Of a stretch of 48,690 bases of DNA, positions 9,165 through 16,809 are shown piece by piece. A model generated the notes under the pieces. The model had not been told where the DNA came from and made no database searches. It worked only from the letters and a program-made list of their open reading frames with translations. The position numbers and the translations under genes were made by a program. The stretch's first letter is position 1; each line of letters begins with the position of its first letter. Origin of the DNA: Dorea sp. CAG:317. GTDB taxonomy: Bacteria; Bacillota; Clostridia; Lachnospirales; Lachnospiraceae. The stretch spans positions 93,170-141,859 of the forward strand of contig FR892679.1 in assembly GCA_000433535.1 (NCBI GenBank), in the 5' to 3' direction.

Positions 9165-9206
9165 CAAAAAACACCTCCATACTTTTTTCTTAGTATGGAG
9201 GTGTTT
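9165..9206 (-). terminator. metY terminator hairpin that also contains the tepA ribosome binding site
   Basis: Perfect 14-bp inverted repeat 9169-9182 and 9193-9206 with a 10-nt loop. On the minus strand the stem is followed by a T-run (9165-9171), giving an intrinsic terminator after metY. The distal arm reads GTATGGAGGTG, which is also the Shine-Dalgarno of the next gene, whose ATG is at 9163. Readthrough RNA would thus hide the SD in the stem. Confidence 0.85.
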
Positions 9207-9214
9207 AGATAATT

Positions 9215-10495
9215 TTATACCTGCTCTAACGCCTGTTCAAGATCTGAAATGATATCTTCAATATTTTCAATTCCTACACTAAAACGGATCAGATCCGGCT
9301 GTACGCCTGCTTCCATTAATTCCTGATCGTTCATCTGACGGTGAGTATGGCTTGCCGGATGAAGCACACAGCTTCTCGCATCAGCCACGTGTGTGACAAT
9401 CGCGATCATCTTCAGGCTGTCCATCATGCGAACAGCTGCTTCTCTTCCGCCTTTAAGACCAAAGGTGATTACACCGCAGGTTCCGTTTGGCATATACTTG
9501 CTTGCAAGATCGTAATATTTATCTCCAGGAAGTGACGGACAGGATACCCATGCCACTTTTTCATGGTCTTTCAAATATTTTGCCGCATTTACTGCATTTT
9601 CACAGTGTCTTGCCATACGAAGATGCAAAGTCTCAAGTCCGAGATTCAACAAGAACGCATTCTGAGGAGACTGGATAGAGCCAAGGTCTCTCATAAGCTG
9701 CGCTGTCGCTTTTGTGATATAAGCGCCCTTTCCGAATCTTTCTGTATAAACGACTCCGTGATAAGTCTCGTCCGGTGTAGTAAGTCCCGGGAATTTGTCT
9801 GCATATGCTGCCCAGTCAAAATTACCGCTGTCTACAATTGCTCCGCCCACACAGGAAGCATGACCATCCATGTATTTTGTTGTAGAATGAGTTACAATAT
9901 CAGCTCCCCACTCAAATGGACGGCAGTTGATCGGTGTAGAAAACGTATTATCTACGATAAATGGAACACCGTGAGCATGTGCTGCCTTGGCAAACTTTTC
10001 AAAATCAAGAACAACTAATGCCGGGTTGGCAATAGATTCACCGAATACTGCTTTCGTATTCTCCTGAAATGCTGCATTTAATTCATCCTCACTGCAGTCC
10101 GGATCAACGAAGGTTGCCTCCACACCCATTTTGCGAATAGTGTGTGCATACAGATTATATGTACCTCCGTAAACAGCAGATGCGCATACAATGTGATCTC
10201 CTGCTTCGCAAATATTCATAATCGCATAAAAGTTTGCAGCCTGACCGGAAGAGGTCAGCATAGCAGCCGCTCCGCCTTCCAGATCGCAGATCTTTGCTGC
10301 TACTGCATCGTTCGTTGGATTTTGCAATCTGGTATAAAAATAGCCGGATTCTTCCAAGTCAAACAGACGTCCCATCTGTTCACTGGAACTATACTTAAAT
10401 GTCGTGCTCTGGTAGATTGGAAGCACTCTGGGTTCTCCATTTCCCGGCTCATAACCGGACTGAATACATTTTGTTTCAATTCTGTAATCACTCAT
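9215..10495 (-). CDS. metY: O-acetylhomoserine aminocarboxypropyltransferase / cysteine synthase
   Basis: 426 residues of the Cys/Met metabolism PLP enzyme family. Makes homocysteine from O-acetylhomoserine and sulfide (or methionine with methanethiol). The PLP lysine is in VTHSTTKYMDGH near residue 207. PLP-site motifs YTRLQNPTNDAV and TSSGQAANFYAI are near the N-terminus, and the C-terminal VLHPASHTHRQ is the family substrate loop. The length fits MetY (about 425-430) rather than MetB/MetC (about 380-400). It follows the CFI-box gene by 12 bp and so is likely in the nnr-alr...yebC transcript. No SAM riboswitch or S-box-like leader fits in that 12-bp gap. Confidence 0.93.
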   Translation of the reverse strand: MSDYRIETKCIQSGYEPGNGEPRVLPIYQSTTFKYSSSEQMGRLFDLEESGYFYTRLQNPTNDAVAAKICDLEGGAAAMLTSSGQAANFYAIMNICEAGDHIVCASAVYGGTYNLYAHTIRKMGVEATFVDPDCSEDELNAAFQENTKAVFGESIANPALVVLDFEKFAKAAHAHGVPFIVDNTFSTPINCRPFEWGADIVTHSTTKYMDGHASCVGGAIVDSGNFDWAAYADKFPGLTTPDETYHGVVYTERFGKGAYITKATAQLMRDLGSIQSPQNAFLLNLGLETLHLRMARHCENAVNAAKYLKDHEKVAWVSCPSLPGDKYYDLASKYMPNGTCGVITFGLKGGREAAVRMMDSLKMIAIVTHVADARSCVLHPASHTHRQMNDQELMEAGVQPDLIRFSVGIENIEDIISDLEQALEQV

Positions 10496-10507
10496 CTTGT
10501 TGTCCTC

Positions 10508-11275
10508 CTATGAATATAAGTATTCCTTTTGCAGATTATGTACCATATCCATATATAGATTCTGGCACGCTTCATTTTCCCCAGCTTCGATCATTTCAAT
10601 ACACGGCACCAAATATTGCTGATACAGGTTGCTGTAAACAGCTTCAGCATCCTTTCTCATATTGATCATCATCACAATTCCCGGCGCGATCTCATAGTAG
10701 TCCTCTACAATACCCCGTCCTTCTTCTGTCTGCATTAAATAGTGGTCTCTGTAATCTCTAAGTGTCGTAAGTTCGTAACAATCATCCGGTTTGTCAAGGT
10801 GTTCGCAGACTGCTGTCGTAATATAGCATAATCTGCTCTTAAATCCACTTTTTATATTATCATAGGTGGAATATGACAGTGTAAGCTTTGAAACTTTCTT
10901 TTCATTCCATAACTCCACCATTCGTTTCGCTAATTTTTCACACCATTCATTCCCCGAATAGTTGAGAACCGGGACTACATACACAGCCATATTAAGATTA
11001 AAGTCTACATATAGCTGGTCTTTTTCTTTCTTCGATCGTTCCCCTATTTTCCCCAGCGCATAATCCGGAATTACCAAAGCTAATTCTTCCACCAGTTCTT
11101 CGCGTCTGTCTTCTTCTGCCTCTTCGCATAAACCGGCGATTTCCTCCGGAAGACTTTTATAAATCCCGTAACCTTCTTCAAAAACATCACTATAGGTTTT
11201 TCGTTTGAATTCCCCAACCTTCGTCAGCATATCATCGAATAGATCACGCAGCTTCTTCTTTACATCTTCTTCCAT
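10508..11275 (-). CDS. Conserved protein with CFI-box-like domain, function unknown
   Basis: 255 residues, soluble and acidic. The middle carries CYITTAVCEHL (C150-L160) followed by LTTLRDYRDHYL, GRGIVEDYYEIAPGIV. This pattern resembles the CFI-box module (Cys-x-Ile-x-Thr-Ala, then LR-FRD-L, G...YY...P-I) found at protein termini in many bacteria. Here it sits in a larger helical protein, with no signal peptide. The role is unknown. It lies 21 bp downstream of yebC and 12 bp upstream of metY, so these three are probably cotranscribed. SD GGAGG is well placed before the ATG. Confidence 0.75.
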   Translation of the reverse strand: MEEDVKKKLRDLFDDMLTKVGEFKRKTYSDVFEEGYGIYKSLPEEIAGLCEEAEEDRREELVEELALVIPDYALGKIGERSKKEKDQLYVDFNLNMAVYVVPVLNYSGNEWCEKLAKRMVELWNEKKVSKLTLSYSTYDNIKSGFKSRLCYITTAVCEHLDKPDDCYELTTLRDYRDHYLMQTEEGRGIVEDYYEIAPGIVMMINMRKDAEAVYSNLYQQYLVPCIEMIEAGENEACQNLYMDMVHNLQKEYLYS

Positions 11276-11296
11276 CTTCTGTCCTCCGCTGTGTTT

Positions 11297-12028
11297 TTAT
11301 TCATCCCAGTTGTGGTATACATTCTGGACATCGTCATCGTCATCCAGCATATCCAGAGTCTTCTGAATATTCTTGATATCTGTCTCATCTGTAAGTTCTA
11401 CGTAAGTCTGCGGGATCATAGTAACCTCAGCCGCAGCCATAGGAACGCCTGAGTCCTCTAATGCCTGTCTCACGTCGCTGAAATCATCCGGATCTGTCAG
11501 AATCTCAAAGCTGTCTTCCTCTTCTGCAAAGTCCTCTGCTCCTGCATCCAGAGCCATCATCATAAGCTCGTCCGCATCTGCTTCATATTCTTCCTTATCG
11601 ATCACAATCTGTCCCTTTGTATCGAACATAAAGGATACACAACCCGGTGTTCCTACATTTCCGTTTCCTTTCGTAAATGCATTCTTTACATTTGTCGCTG
11701 TACGGTTGCGGTTATCGGTCAATGTCTCTACAATGATCGCTGTTCCGTTCGGTCCATATCCCTCATATGTAATATGCTCATAATTAGCTGCGTTGGCATC
11801 GCCGGAAGCTTTCTTAATATTACGCTCGATCGTATCATTTGGCATGTTGTTTGCTTTTGCTTTCGCAATTACATCACGAAGTCTGCTGTTGTTCGCAGGG
11901 TCTGTACCGCCACCCTCTTTTACTGCCACAGCCAGCTCTTTTCCGATCTTCGTAAAGATTTTTCCCTTCGCAGCATCATTTTTTTCTTTTTTGTGCTTAA
12001 TATTGGCAAATTTTGAATGTCCTGACAT
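11297..12028 (-). CDS. yebC: YebC/PmpR family DNA-binding regulator / translation factor
   Basis: 243 residues. The start MSGHSKFANIKHKKEKNDA and the block PANNSRLRDVIAKAKANNMP are diagnostic of YebC/TACO1 proteins, and the length is standard. Family members were described as transcriptional regulators and more recently as helpers of ribosomes at proline-rich stretches. It is cytosolic. SD AAGGAGA precedes the ATG. Its place between a CBS-domain gene and the CFI-box gene gives no direct clue to its target. Confidence 0.95.
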   Translation of the reverse strand: MSGHSKFANIKHKKEKNDAAKGKIFTKIGKELAVAVKEGGGTDPANNSRLRDVIAKAKANNMPNDTIERNIKKASGDANAANYEHITYEGYGPNGTAIIVETLTDNRNRTATNVKNAFTKGNGNVGTPGCVSFMFDTKGQIVIDKEEYEADADELMMMALDAGAEDFAEEEDSFEILTDPDDFSDVRQALEDSGVPMAAAEVTMIPQTYVELTDETDIKNIQKTLDMLDDDDDVQNVYHNWDE

Positions 12029-12075
12029 AAATCAATCTCTCCTTGTATCTCTTATCTTTTTCACATTTTTTTATT

Positions 12076-12885
12076 CTAACACTCTTCTTGTGTTTTTTCA
12101 ATCTTAACTCGATCTATTGTATTGTTGTCCATCGATAAAATCGTATAGCGATAGCCGTCCTTCTCGATAACACACTTTTCGTCTTCTGCCGGAATCCGTT
12201 CAAGTTCACCAATCAAAAATCCGTTTAATGTGTCATACTCTTCATCTTCTTCGCACTGAAAACTGATGTTCAGAAGATCAGACAGATCTTCCAGAACCGT
12301 CATTCCGTCAACCAGATAGCTTCCATCCGGCTGTGCATGGATCAGCTCCTCTTCTTCATCATGTTCATCAAGGATATTCCCCATAATTTCCTCTACAATA
12401 TCTTCCATCGTCACCAGACCGGAGGTTTGTCCATACTCATCCACCACGATCGCAATATGGTTTTTCTTCATCTGCATTTCTTTAAACAGACGGTCGATTC
12501 CTTTTGTCTCCGGAATAAATACTACCGGTCTTATGTAATCCCCAAGCTCCTTCACAGAAACTTTTCGAAGTTTTTCTTCCTTAAGATAACAGGTCATTGC
12601 CTCTCTCAAATGCAGAAATCCAATGATATCGTCAATACTCTCATGATAGATCGGCACACGAGAATATTTGTCATCCAACATAAATTCAAGCGCTTCTTCC
12701 ATCGTAAATTGCTCATCAATGGCAACAATATTTTTTCGATGCGTCATAATATCCTTCGCATCTTTATCCATATAACGGAAAATATTTCGAATCAAGGAAG
12801 CTGCTTCTTTTTTCGCCTCATCGTCCATATCATCTTCAATCTTCAGGATCTGTCGTACTCTTTGAAATAAACTCCCATTTTCCAT
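12076..12885 (-). CDS. CBS-pair / CorC-HlyC domain protein (hemolysin C-like, no DUF21 membrane part)
   Basis: 269 residues. Two CBS domains span about 40-180 (VAIDEQFTMEEALEFM ... SRVPIYHESIDDIIGFLHL; HIAIVVDEYGQTSGLVTMED), then a CorC_HlyC transporter-associated domain (about 190-265; GSYLVDGMTVLEDLSDLLNI). Full-length CNNM/CorB proteins have an N-terminal DUF21 membrane domain; here it is absent, as in CorC/TlyC of E. coli. Likely a cytosolic accessory of Mg2+/Co2+ efflux or membrane homeostasis (family knowledge, weakly defined). It follows mazF by 24 bp. Confidence 0.85.
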   Translation of the reverse strand: MENGSLFQRVRQILKIEDDMDDEAKKEAASLIRNIFRYMDKDAKDIMTHRKNIVAIDEQFTMEEALEFMLDDKYSRVPIYHESIDDIIGFLHLREAMTCYLKEEKLRKVSVKELGDYIRPVVFIPETKGIDRLFKEMQMKKNHIAIVVDEYGQTSGLVTMEDIVEEIMGNILDEHDEEEELIHAQPDGSYLVDGMTVLEDLSDLLNISFQCEEDEEYDTLNGFLIGELERIPAEDEKCVIEKDGYRYTILSMDNNTIDRVKIEKTQEEC

Positions 12886-12909
12886 ATTATCTGTTCTTTA
12901 ACTCCTTTG

Positions 12910-13257
12910 CTATGTATGAAGCTCAAAGCTTACTTTGATCGCCTCATCTACTTTCTTCATAATTGTTTGATCTAAATGACATACAAGTTCTTTTAGTCTC
13001 AGTTTATCGATGGTTCGAATCTGTTCTAAAAGAACAACTGAATTCTTCACAATTTGATATTTCCTTGCATCAATCTCCACATGCGTTGGCAGCTTCGCCT
13101 TATTCATCCGTGAAGTAATTGCCGCACAGATTACCGTAGGGCTGTGTTTGTTTCCCACATCGTTCTGTATAATAAGAACCGGGCGTACGCCGCCTTGTTC
13201 TGAACCGACAACCGGACTTAAGTCCGCATAATAGATATCTCCGCGTCTTACCTGCAC
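12910..13257 (-). CDS. mazF: MazF/PemK-type endoribonuclease toxin (NdoA-like)
   Basis: 115 residues, the typical MazF/EndoA size. RRGDIYYADLSPVVGSEQGG at the N-terminus and VICAAITSR in the middle are the conserved active-site blocks (Arg and Thr/Ser region) of the mRNA interferase family. It sits directly downstream of alr, the same neighbourhood as B. subtilis ndoA. The start is GTG (55-57 of the 132xx block). In B. subtilis an antitoxin gene lies between alr and the toxin; the 85-bp gap here (13258-13342) contains no ORF for one. Confidence 0.93.
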   Translation of the reverse strand: MQVRRGDIYYADLSPVVGSEQGGVRPVLIIQNDVGNKHSPTVICAAITSRMNKAKLPTHVEIDARKYQIVKNSVVLLEQIRTIDKLRLKELVCHLDQTIMKKVDEAIKVSFELHT

Positions 13258-13342
13258 TCTCTTTCACACTCCGATTTCTTTAAGATAAAATTAGTATTTC
13301 CATCTTTTTCGGATGTATTCCACAGAGTTCACATTCCTGTTT

Positions 13343-14509
13343 TTAAGCAAAATAATCCATCTGTTCCTGAACCTCTCCACGTCTTATATATTCTCTTGGA
13401 ATTCTCTTACCCATCAAACAGACAAATTCATAATTAAAACGGTCAGACAGCCGGCTTAATGTTTCTACGGAAAGATACTCATCCCCGTCGCGCCCTACCA
13501 GTACAACCTCATCGCCAAACTTGACATCTTCAATCTCCGTTACATCAACCATACATTGGTCCATGCAGACTCTTCCTATGATCGGAGCCTTCTTTCCGTG
13601 GATCAGCATATACCCTTTGTTCGAAAGACTTCTCGGATAACCGTCTCCATATCCTACCGGGATCGTGGCAATCTTCGTACGCCTCTTTGTTACATAAGTA
13701 CCGCCATAGCTGATCATTTCTCCTTCATCTACCCATTTTACAAATGCCACATGACTGATAAGCTCAAGCGCCGGTTTAAGATCTACATTTTCCTTATGCA
13801 CTTCCTCCGAAGGATACATGCCATAAGTGGAGATTCCGGCTCTGGAGAGATTTTGACCTGCCCCTTTTAGGTCAATGATTCCGGCACTATTACAACAATG
13901 ATAGTACGAAAATGTAATGCCCCGACCGGCCAATTCTTCTTTCATCCATGTATACGCTTCCATCTGTTTCATTGTATAGCTTTTATCACCTTCATCAGCC
14001 TTAGAAAAATGAGTATATAAGCCTTCCATTACAATGTTCGGAAGCTTACTGATCTCTTCTATCTTATCGGCACCTTCTTTTCCCGGAGTAAAGCCGATTC
14101 TTCCCATGCCCGTATCCAACTTCACATGCACATAAGCTTTTCTTCCTATTTTCACTGCAAGATCCGATAAAACCTTTGTCAATTCTTCTGTATAAACGGT
14201 AATTCGAATATTATTTTCCAGTGCGTCTACCCACTGTTCAGGGAAAATACAGCCAAGTACAAGGATCGGCTTTGTAATTCCTCCTCTTCGAAGCACGATT
14301 GCCTCATCCAGCGTAGCTACTGCAAATCCCCACACATATTCTTTCAACGAGAGAAGACTTGTGGTCTGCAAAGCCCCGTGTCCATAACAATCTGCCTTGG
14401 CAACAACGATCAGTTTGGTATCTTCCGGAAGGTTTTCTTTCATTTTTTCAATATTGTATTCAATTGCATCCAGATCAATCCTTGCACGAATTCTTGTGTA
14501 ACTTTTCAT
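13343..14509 (-). CDS. alr: Alanine racemase
   Basis: 388 residues. Interconverts L- and D-alanine for peptidoglycan. The PLP lysine is K38 in VVAKADCYGHG. The opposite catalytic tyrosine is in MISYGGTYVTKR near residue 265, and the family block VCMDQCMVDVT is near 315. SD GGAGGAG lies 6-7 nt before the ATG. The gene start overlaps the nnr 3' end by 35 bp, so the two are cotranscribed and probably translationally coupled. Confidence 0.97.
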   Translation of the reverse strand: MKSYTRIRARIDLDAIEYNIEKMKENLPEDTKLIVVAKADCYGHGALQTTSLLSLKEYVWGFAVATLDEAIVLRRGGITKPILVLGCIFPEQWVDALENNIRITVYTEELTKVLSDLAVKIGRKAYVHVKLDTGMGRIGFTPGKEGADKIEEISKLPNIVMEGLYTHFSKADEGDKSYTMKQMEAYTWMKEELAGRGITFSYYHCCNSAGIIDLKGAGQNLSRAGISTYGMYPSEEVHKENVDLKPALELISHVAFVKWVDEGEMISYGGTYVTKRRTKIATIPVGYGDGYPRSLSNKGYMLIHGKKAPIIGRVCMDQCMVDVTEIEDVKFGDEVVLVGRDGDEYLSVETLSRLSDRFNYEFVCLMGKRIPREYIRRGEVQEQMDYFA

Positions 14510-15950
14510 GTCTTATCTCCTCCTCGCCTTTCCATACAACACTTAGTTTCCTTATCAGATCTGTGGCAAGAACACTGTAGCTTCCCAACTCATCCCTTGC
14601 AAGATCTCCACATGTTCCATGTGCATATACACCAAGAACGGCCGCCTCTCTCTCCGGCACTTTTTGTACCAGAAGTCCGGCAACAATTCCTGCCAGCACA
14701 TCACCGGCTCCTCCCTTCGCCATTGCTTCATTTCCGGATTGGTTCACATAAGTATGTTCCCCTTCTGCTGACACAATGGTGCAGGAATCCTTCAATATAC
14801 ATGTGCATCCATATTCCTGTACGAATTCTTCAAGAAACGGAATTCTCTGTTCCTTGATCTTTTTGATGCCAACTCCCGCAAGTCTTGACATTTCCTTCAT
14901 GTGAGGGGTCAGAACAAATCTTCCTTCACGCAAAAGTTCCATGTATTCCGGGTACTCGCCAAGAAGATTTAACCCATCCGCATCAATGACACATGGCACC
15001 TTTGCTTCCCGAAGAACGGTTCGCAGAATCTTTTTTGCCTTTTTCCCGGTTCCTAGCCCCGAGCCAATACATACTGCATCTGCTTTATCAAGAAGTTCTC
15101 TTAATTTTTCTTCTTCATAGGAATCGTATGTGGTAACGATTGCCTCCGGAAGAAGACTCTGCAGCACAATACGATTTGCTCCGGAAGTATAGATTTCCAC
15201 CAGTCCGGCACCTGTTCGGTATGCTGCAGCTGCATTAAAATAAGCTGCGCCGCTCATCCCTTCGCTTCCTGCGATCACAAGAAGTCTTCCATACGTTCCC
15301 TTATGTGAATCTCTTCTTCGCTCGGGAAGGAACCTCCAGTATTCCTCTTTGTCATAGCAGCAGGCAACACTTTTATTACGCTCAAAAATATTTGTTGTGA
15401 TTCCTATATCTGCCACAACCACTTCTCCGGCATAGCTTCTTCCCGGATAGAGGATGTGTCCTGCCTTTTTCGTCTGGAACGTAACCGTAAGATCTGCACG
15501 AAAAGCTGTTCCTAACACGCATCCGCTGTCAGAACTGATTCCTGAGGGAATGTCAACTGCAACCTTGACACCGGATGACGCATTCATATGTTCAATCGTC
15601 TTAGCATAAACTCCTTGCACCGGACGATTTAATCCCACACCAAACATAGCATCTACTATAATACTATATTCACCTTGTGGATATTCGTCACCGACAGACG
15701 GATGAATTTGATACACGGTGACAGGATACCCTTTCTTTTTGAAGATTTCCGCCATCACCAGCCCGTCTCCGCCATTATTTCCTTTTCCACATACGATCAG
15801 TATATTCCCGAGATCATAACCGCTATCTATCATACAAGATACACACGCGTTCGCCGCACGTTCCATAAGCTTCGAAGACGGAATATGTTCCTGCTCTATC
15901 GTATAAGTATCAGCTTCCTTCATCTGCATCCCATTGGGAAGATATTGCAT
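14475..15950 (-). CDS. nnr: Bifunctional NAD(P)H-hydrate epimerase / ADP-dependent dehydratase
   Basis: 491 residues, two domains. The N-terminal YjeF_N epimerase (about 1-210) has VCGKGNNGGDGLVMA. The C-terminal ribokinase-like dehydratase (about 215-485) has GSEGMSGAAYFNA, IDADGLNLL and the catalytic GGAGDVLAG. The enzyme repairs damaged NADHX and NADPHX. The order nnr-alr-mazF is common in Firmicutes. Upstream is the rex terminator, so the operon starts here, although no strong promoter stands between them. The fusion of both activities is the usual bacterial form. Confidence 0.95.
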   Translation of the reverse strand: MQYLPNGMQMKEADTYTIEQEHIPSSKLMERAANACVSCMIDSGYDLGNILIVCGKGNNGGDGLVMAEIFKKKGYPVTVYQIHPSVGDEYPQGEYSIIVDAMFGVGLNRPVQGVYAKTIEHMNASSGVKVAVDIPSGISSDSGCVLGTAFRADLTVTFQTKKAGHILYPGRSYAGEVVVADIGITTNIFERNKSVACCYDKEEYWRFLPERRRDSHKGTYGRLLVIAGSEGMSGAAYFNAAAAYRTGAGLVEIYTSGANRIVLQSLLPEAIVTTYDSYEEEKLRELLDKADAVCIGSGLGTGKKAKKILRTVLREAKVPCVIDADGLNLLGEYPEYMELLREGRFVLTPHMKEMSRLAGVGIKKIKEQRIPFLEEFVQEYGCTCILKDSCTIVSAEGEHTYVNQSGNEAMAKGGAGDVLAGIVAGLLVQKVPEREAAVLGVYAHGTCGDLARDELGSYSVLATDLIRKLSVVWKGEEEIRHEKLHKNSCKD

Positions 15951-15972
15951 ATTCGTTCATCCTCCTTCATAG

Positions 15973-16022
15973 AAAAAAACGTATGAGTAAAAGCCTGCCA
16001 TGCACAAGCCTTTCTCATACGT
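15973..16022 (-). terminator. Intrinsic terminator of rex
   Basis: Minus-strand stem ACGTATGAG (16014-16022 against 15979-15987), extended inward by AAGGC/GCTTT pairing, is followed by seven Ts (15973-15979). It lies 11 nt past the rex stop codon. Confidence 0.85.
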
Positions 16023-16032
16023 CTTTGTATCA

Positions 16033-16677
16033 CTATTCCTTATGCTCTTCCTTATAGCGACTGATGTTATAAGATAATTGCATCAGACTTTCTGACAAAT
16101 GCACATTCTCTACAATTATATTCTCCGGAAGATTCAGATCTGTATGTGCGAAATTCCAGATCGCACGAACTCCGTTATCTACCAGCATATTTGCAACTTC
16201 AATAGCCTTCTCCTTCGGTATCGTAAGCACCGCGATCTCAACATCATTTTCCTTCACAAAAGATTTTAGTTCATCCATCATCCGTATTGGGACACCACGA
16301 ATCGTCATCCCCTGAAGTCTTGGATTCACATCAAAAATACCGCTTAAAATAAACCCTCTCTTCTCAAAGGCTGCATAATTTGCCAGAGCCTGTCCAAGAT
16401 TACCAGCACCAATGATCACAATGTTATGATCTTCCTCCAGTCCGAGGATCTTTCCGATCTCTGTATACAGGTATTTCACATTATATCCGTAGCCTTGCTG
16501 TCCAAATCCACCAAAATTATTCAAGTCTTGACGAATTTGCGATGCAGTTACTTTCATTTGTTTACTTAAATCGTTTGAAGATATCCTTTCCACTCCGTTT
16601 TCCAGAAGCTCTCCGAGATATCGATAATATCTTGGCAGTCGTCTTATTACTGCCTGAGAAATGTCTCTGCTCTCCAA
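16033..16677 (-). CDS. rex: Redox-sensing transcriptional repressor Rex
   Basis: Starting at TTG (16675-16677) the protein has 214 residues. It has an N-terminal winged helix (SQAVIRRLPRYYRYL; TASQIRQDLNNFGGFG) and a Rossmann NAD(H) domain with IVIIGAGNLGQALANY near residue 90. Rex represses fermentation and electron-transfer genes until NADH rises. An in-frame GTG at 16698 would add 7 residues. TTG is preferred because AAGGTGAG stands at the right spacing before it, the family N-terminus aligns there, and the promoter at 16711-16739 would leave only about 6 nt of leader for the GTG. Divergent from the ABC-F gene, an arrangement related to B. subtilis ydiF-rex. Confidence 0.93.
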   Translation of the reverse strand: MESRDISQAVIRRLPRYYRYLGELLENGVERISSNDLSKQMKVTASQIRQDLNNFGGFGQQGYGYNVKYLYTEIGKILGLEEDHNIVIIGAGNLGQALANYAAFEKRGFILSGIFDVNPRLQGMTIRGVPIRMMDELKSFVKENDVEIAVLTIPKEKAIEVANMLVDNGVRAIWNFAHTDLNLPENIIVENVHLSESLMQLSYNISRYKEEHKE

Positions 16678-16710
16678 TTTTCTCACCTTCCCATTCACTC
16701 TCTATGAATT

Positions 16711-16739
16711 ATTATATAAAATTGTAGTTTCAAAGTCAA
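16711..16739 (-). promoter_or_regulatory. rex promoter
   Basis: Minus strand TTGACT (16734-16739) and TATAAT (16711-16716), 17-nt spacer. A start site near 16704 would give a leader of roughly 27 nt to the TTG start codon. Confidence 0.75.
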
Positions 16740-16809
16740 ACTTTTAGTGGTTTTTTTATGTTCTTTTCGCTATAATAAGGTCGTATGTTATAGATATAGG
16801 AGGTTACAT

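Noticed and set aside
10496..10507. SAM riboswitch or T-box before metY
   Set aside because: Only 12 bp separate metY from the gene upstream, too short for a riboswitch.
12337..12870. 177-codon plus-strand ORF
   Set aside because: Lies entirely inside the CBS-domain gene on the opposite strand; no SD and no recognisable domain, while the minus-strand gene is a clear family member.
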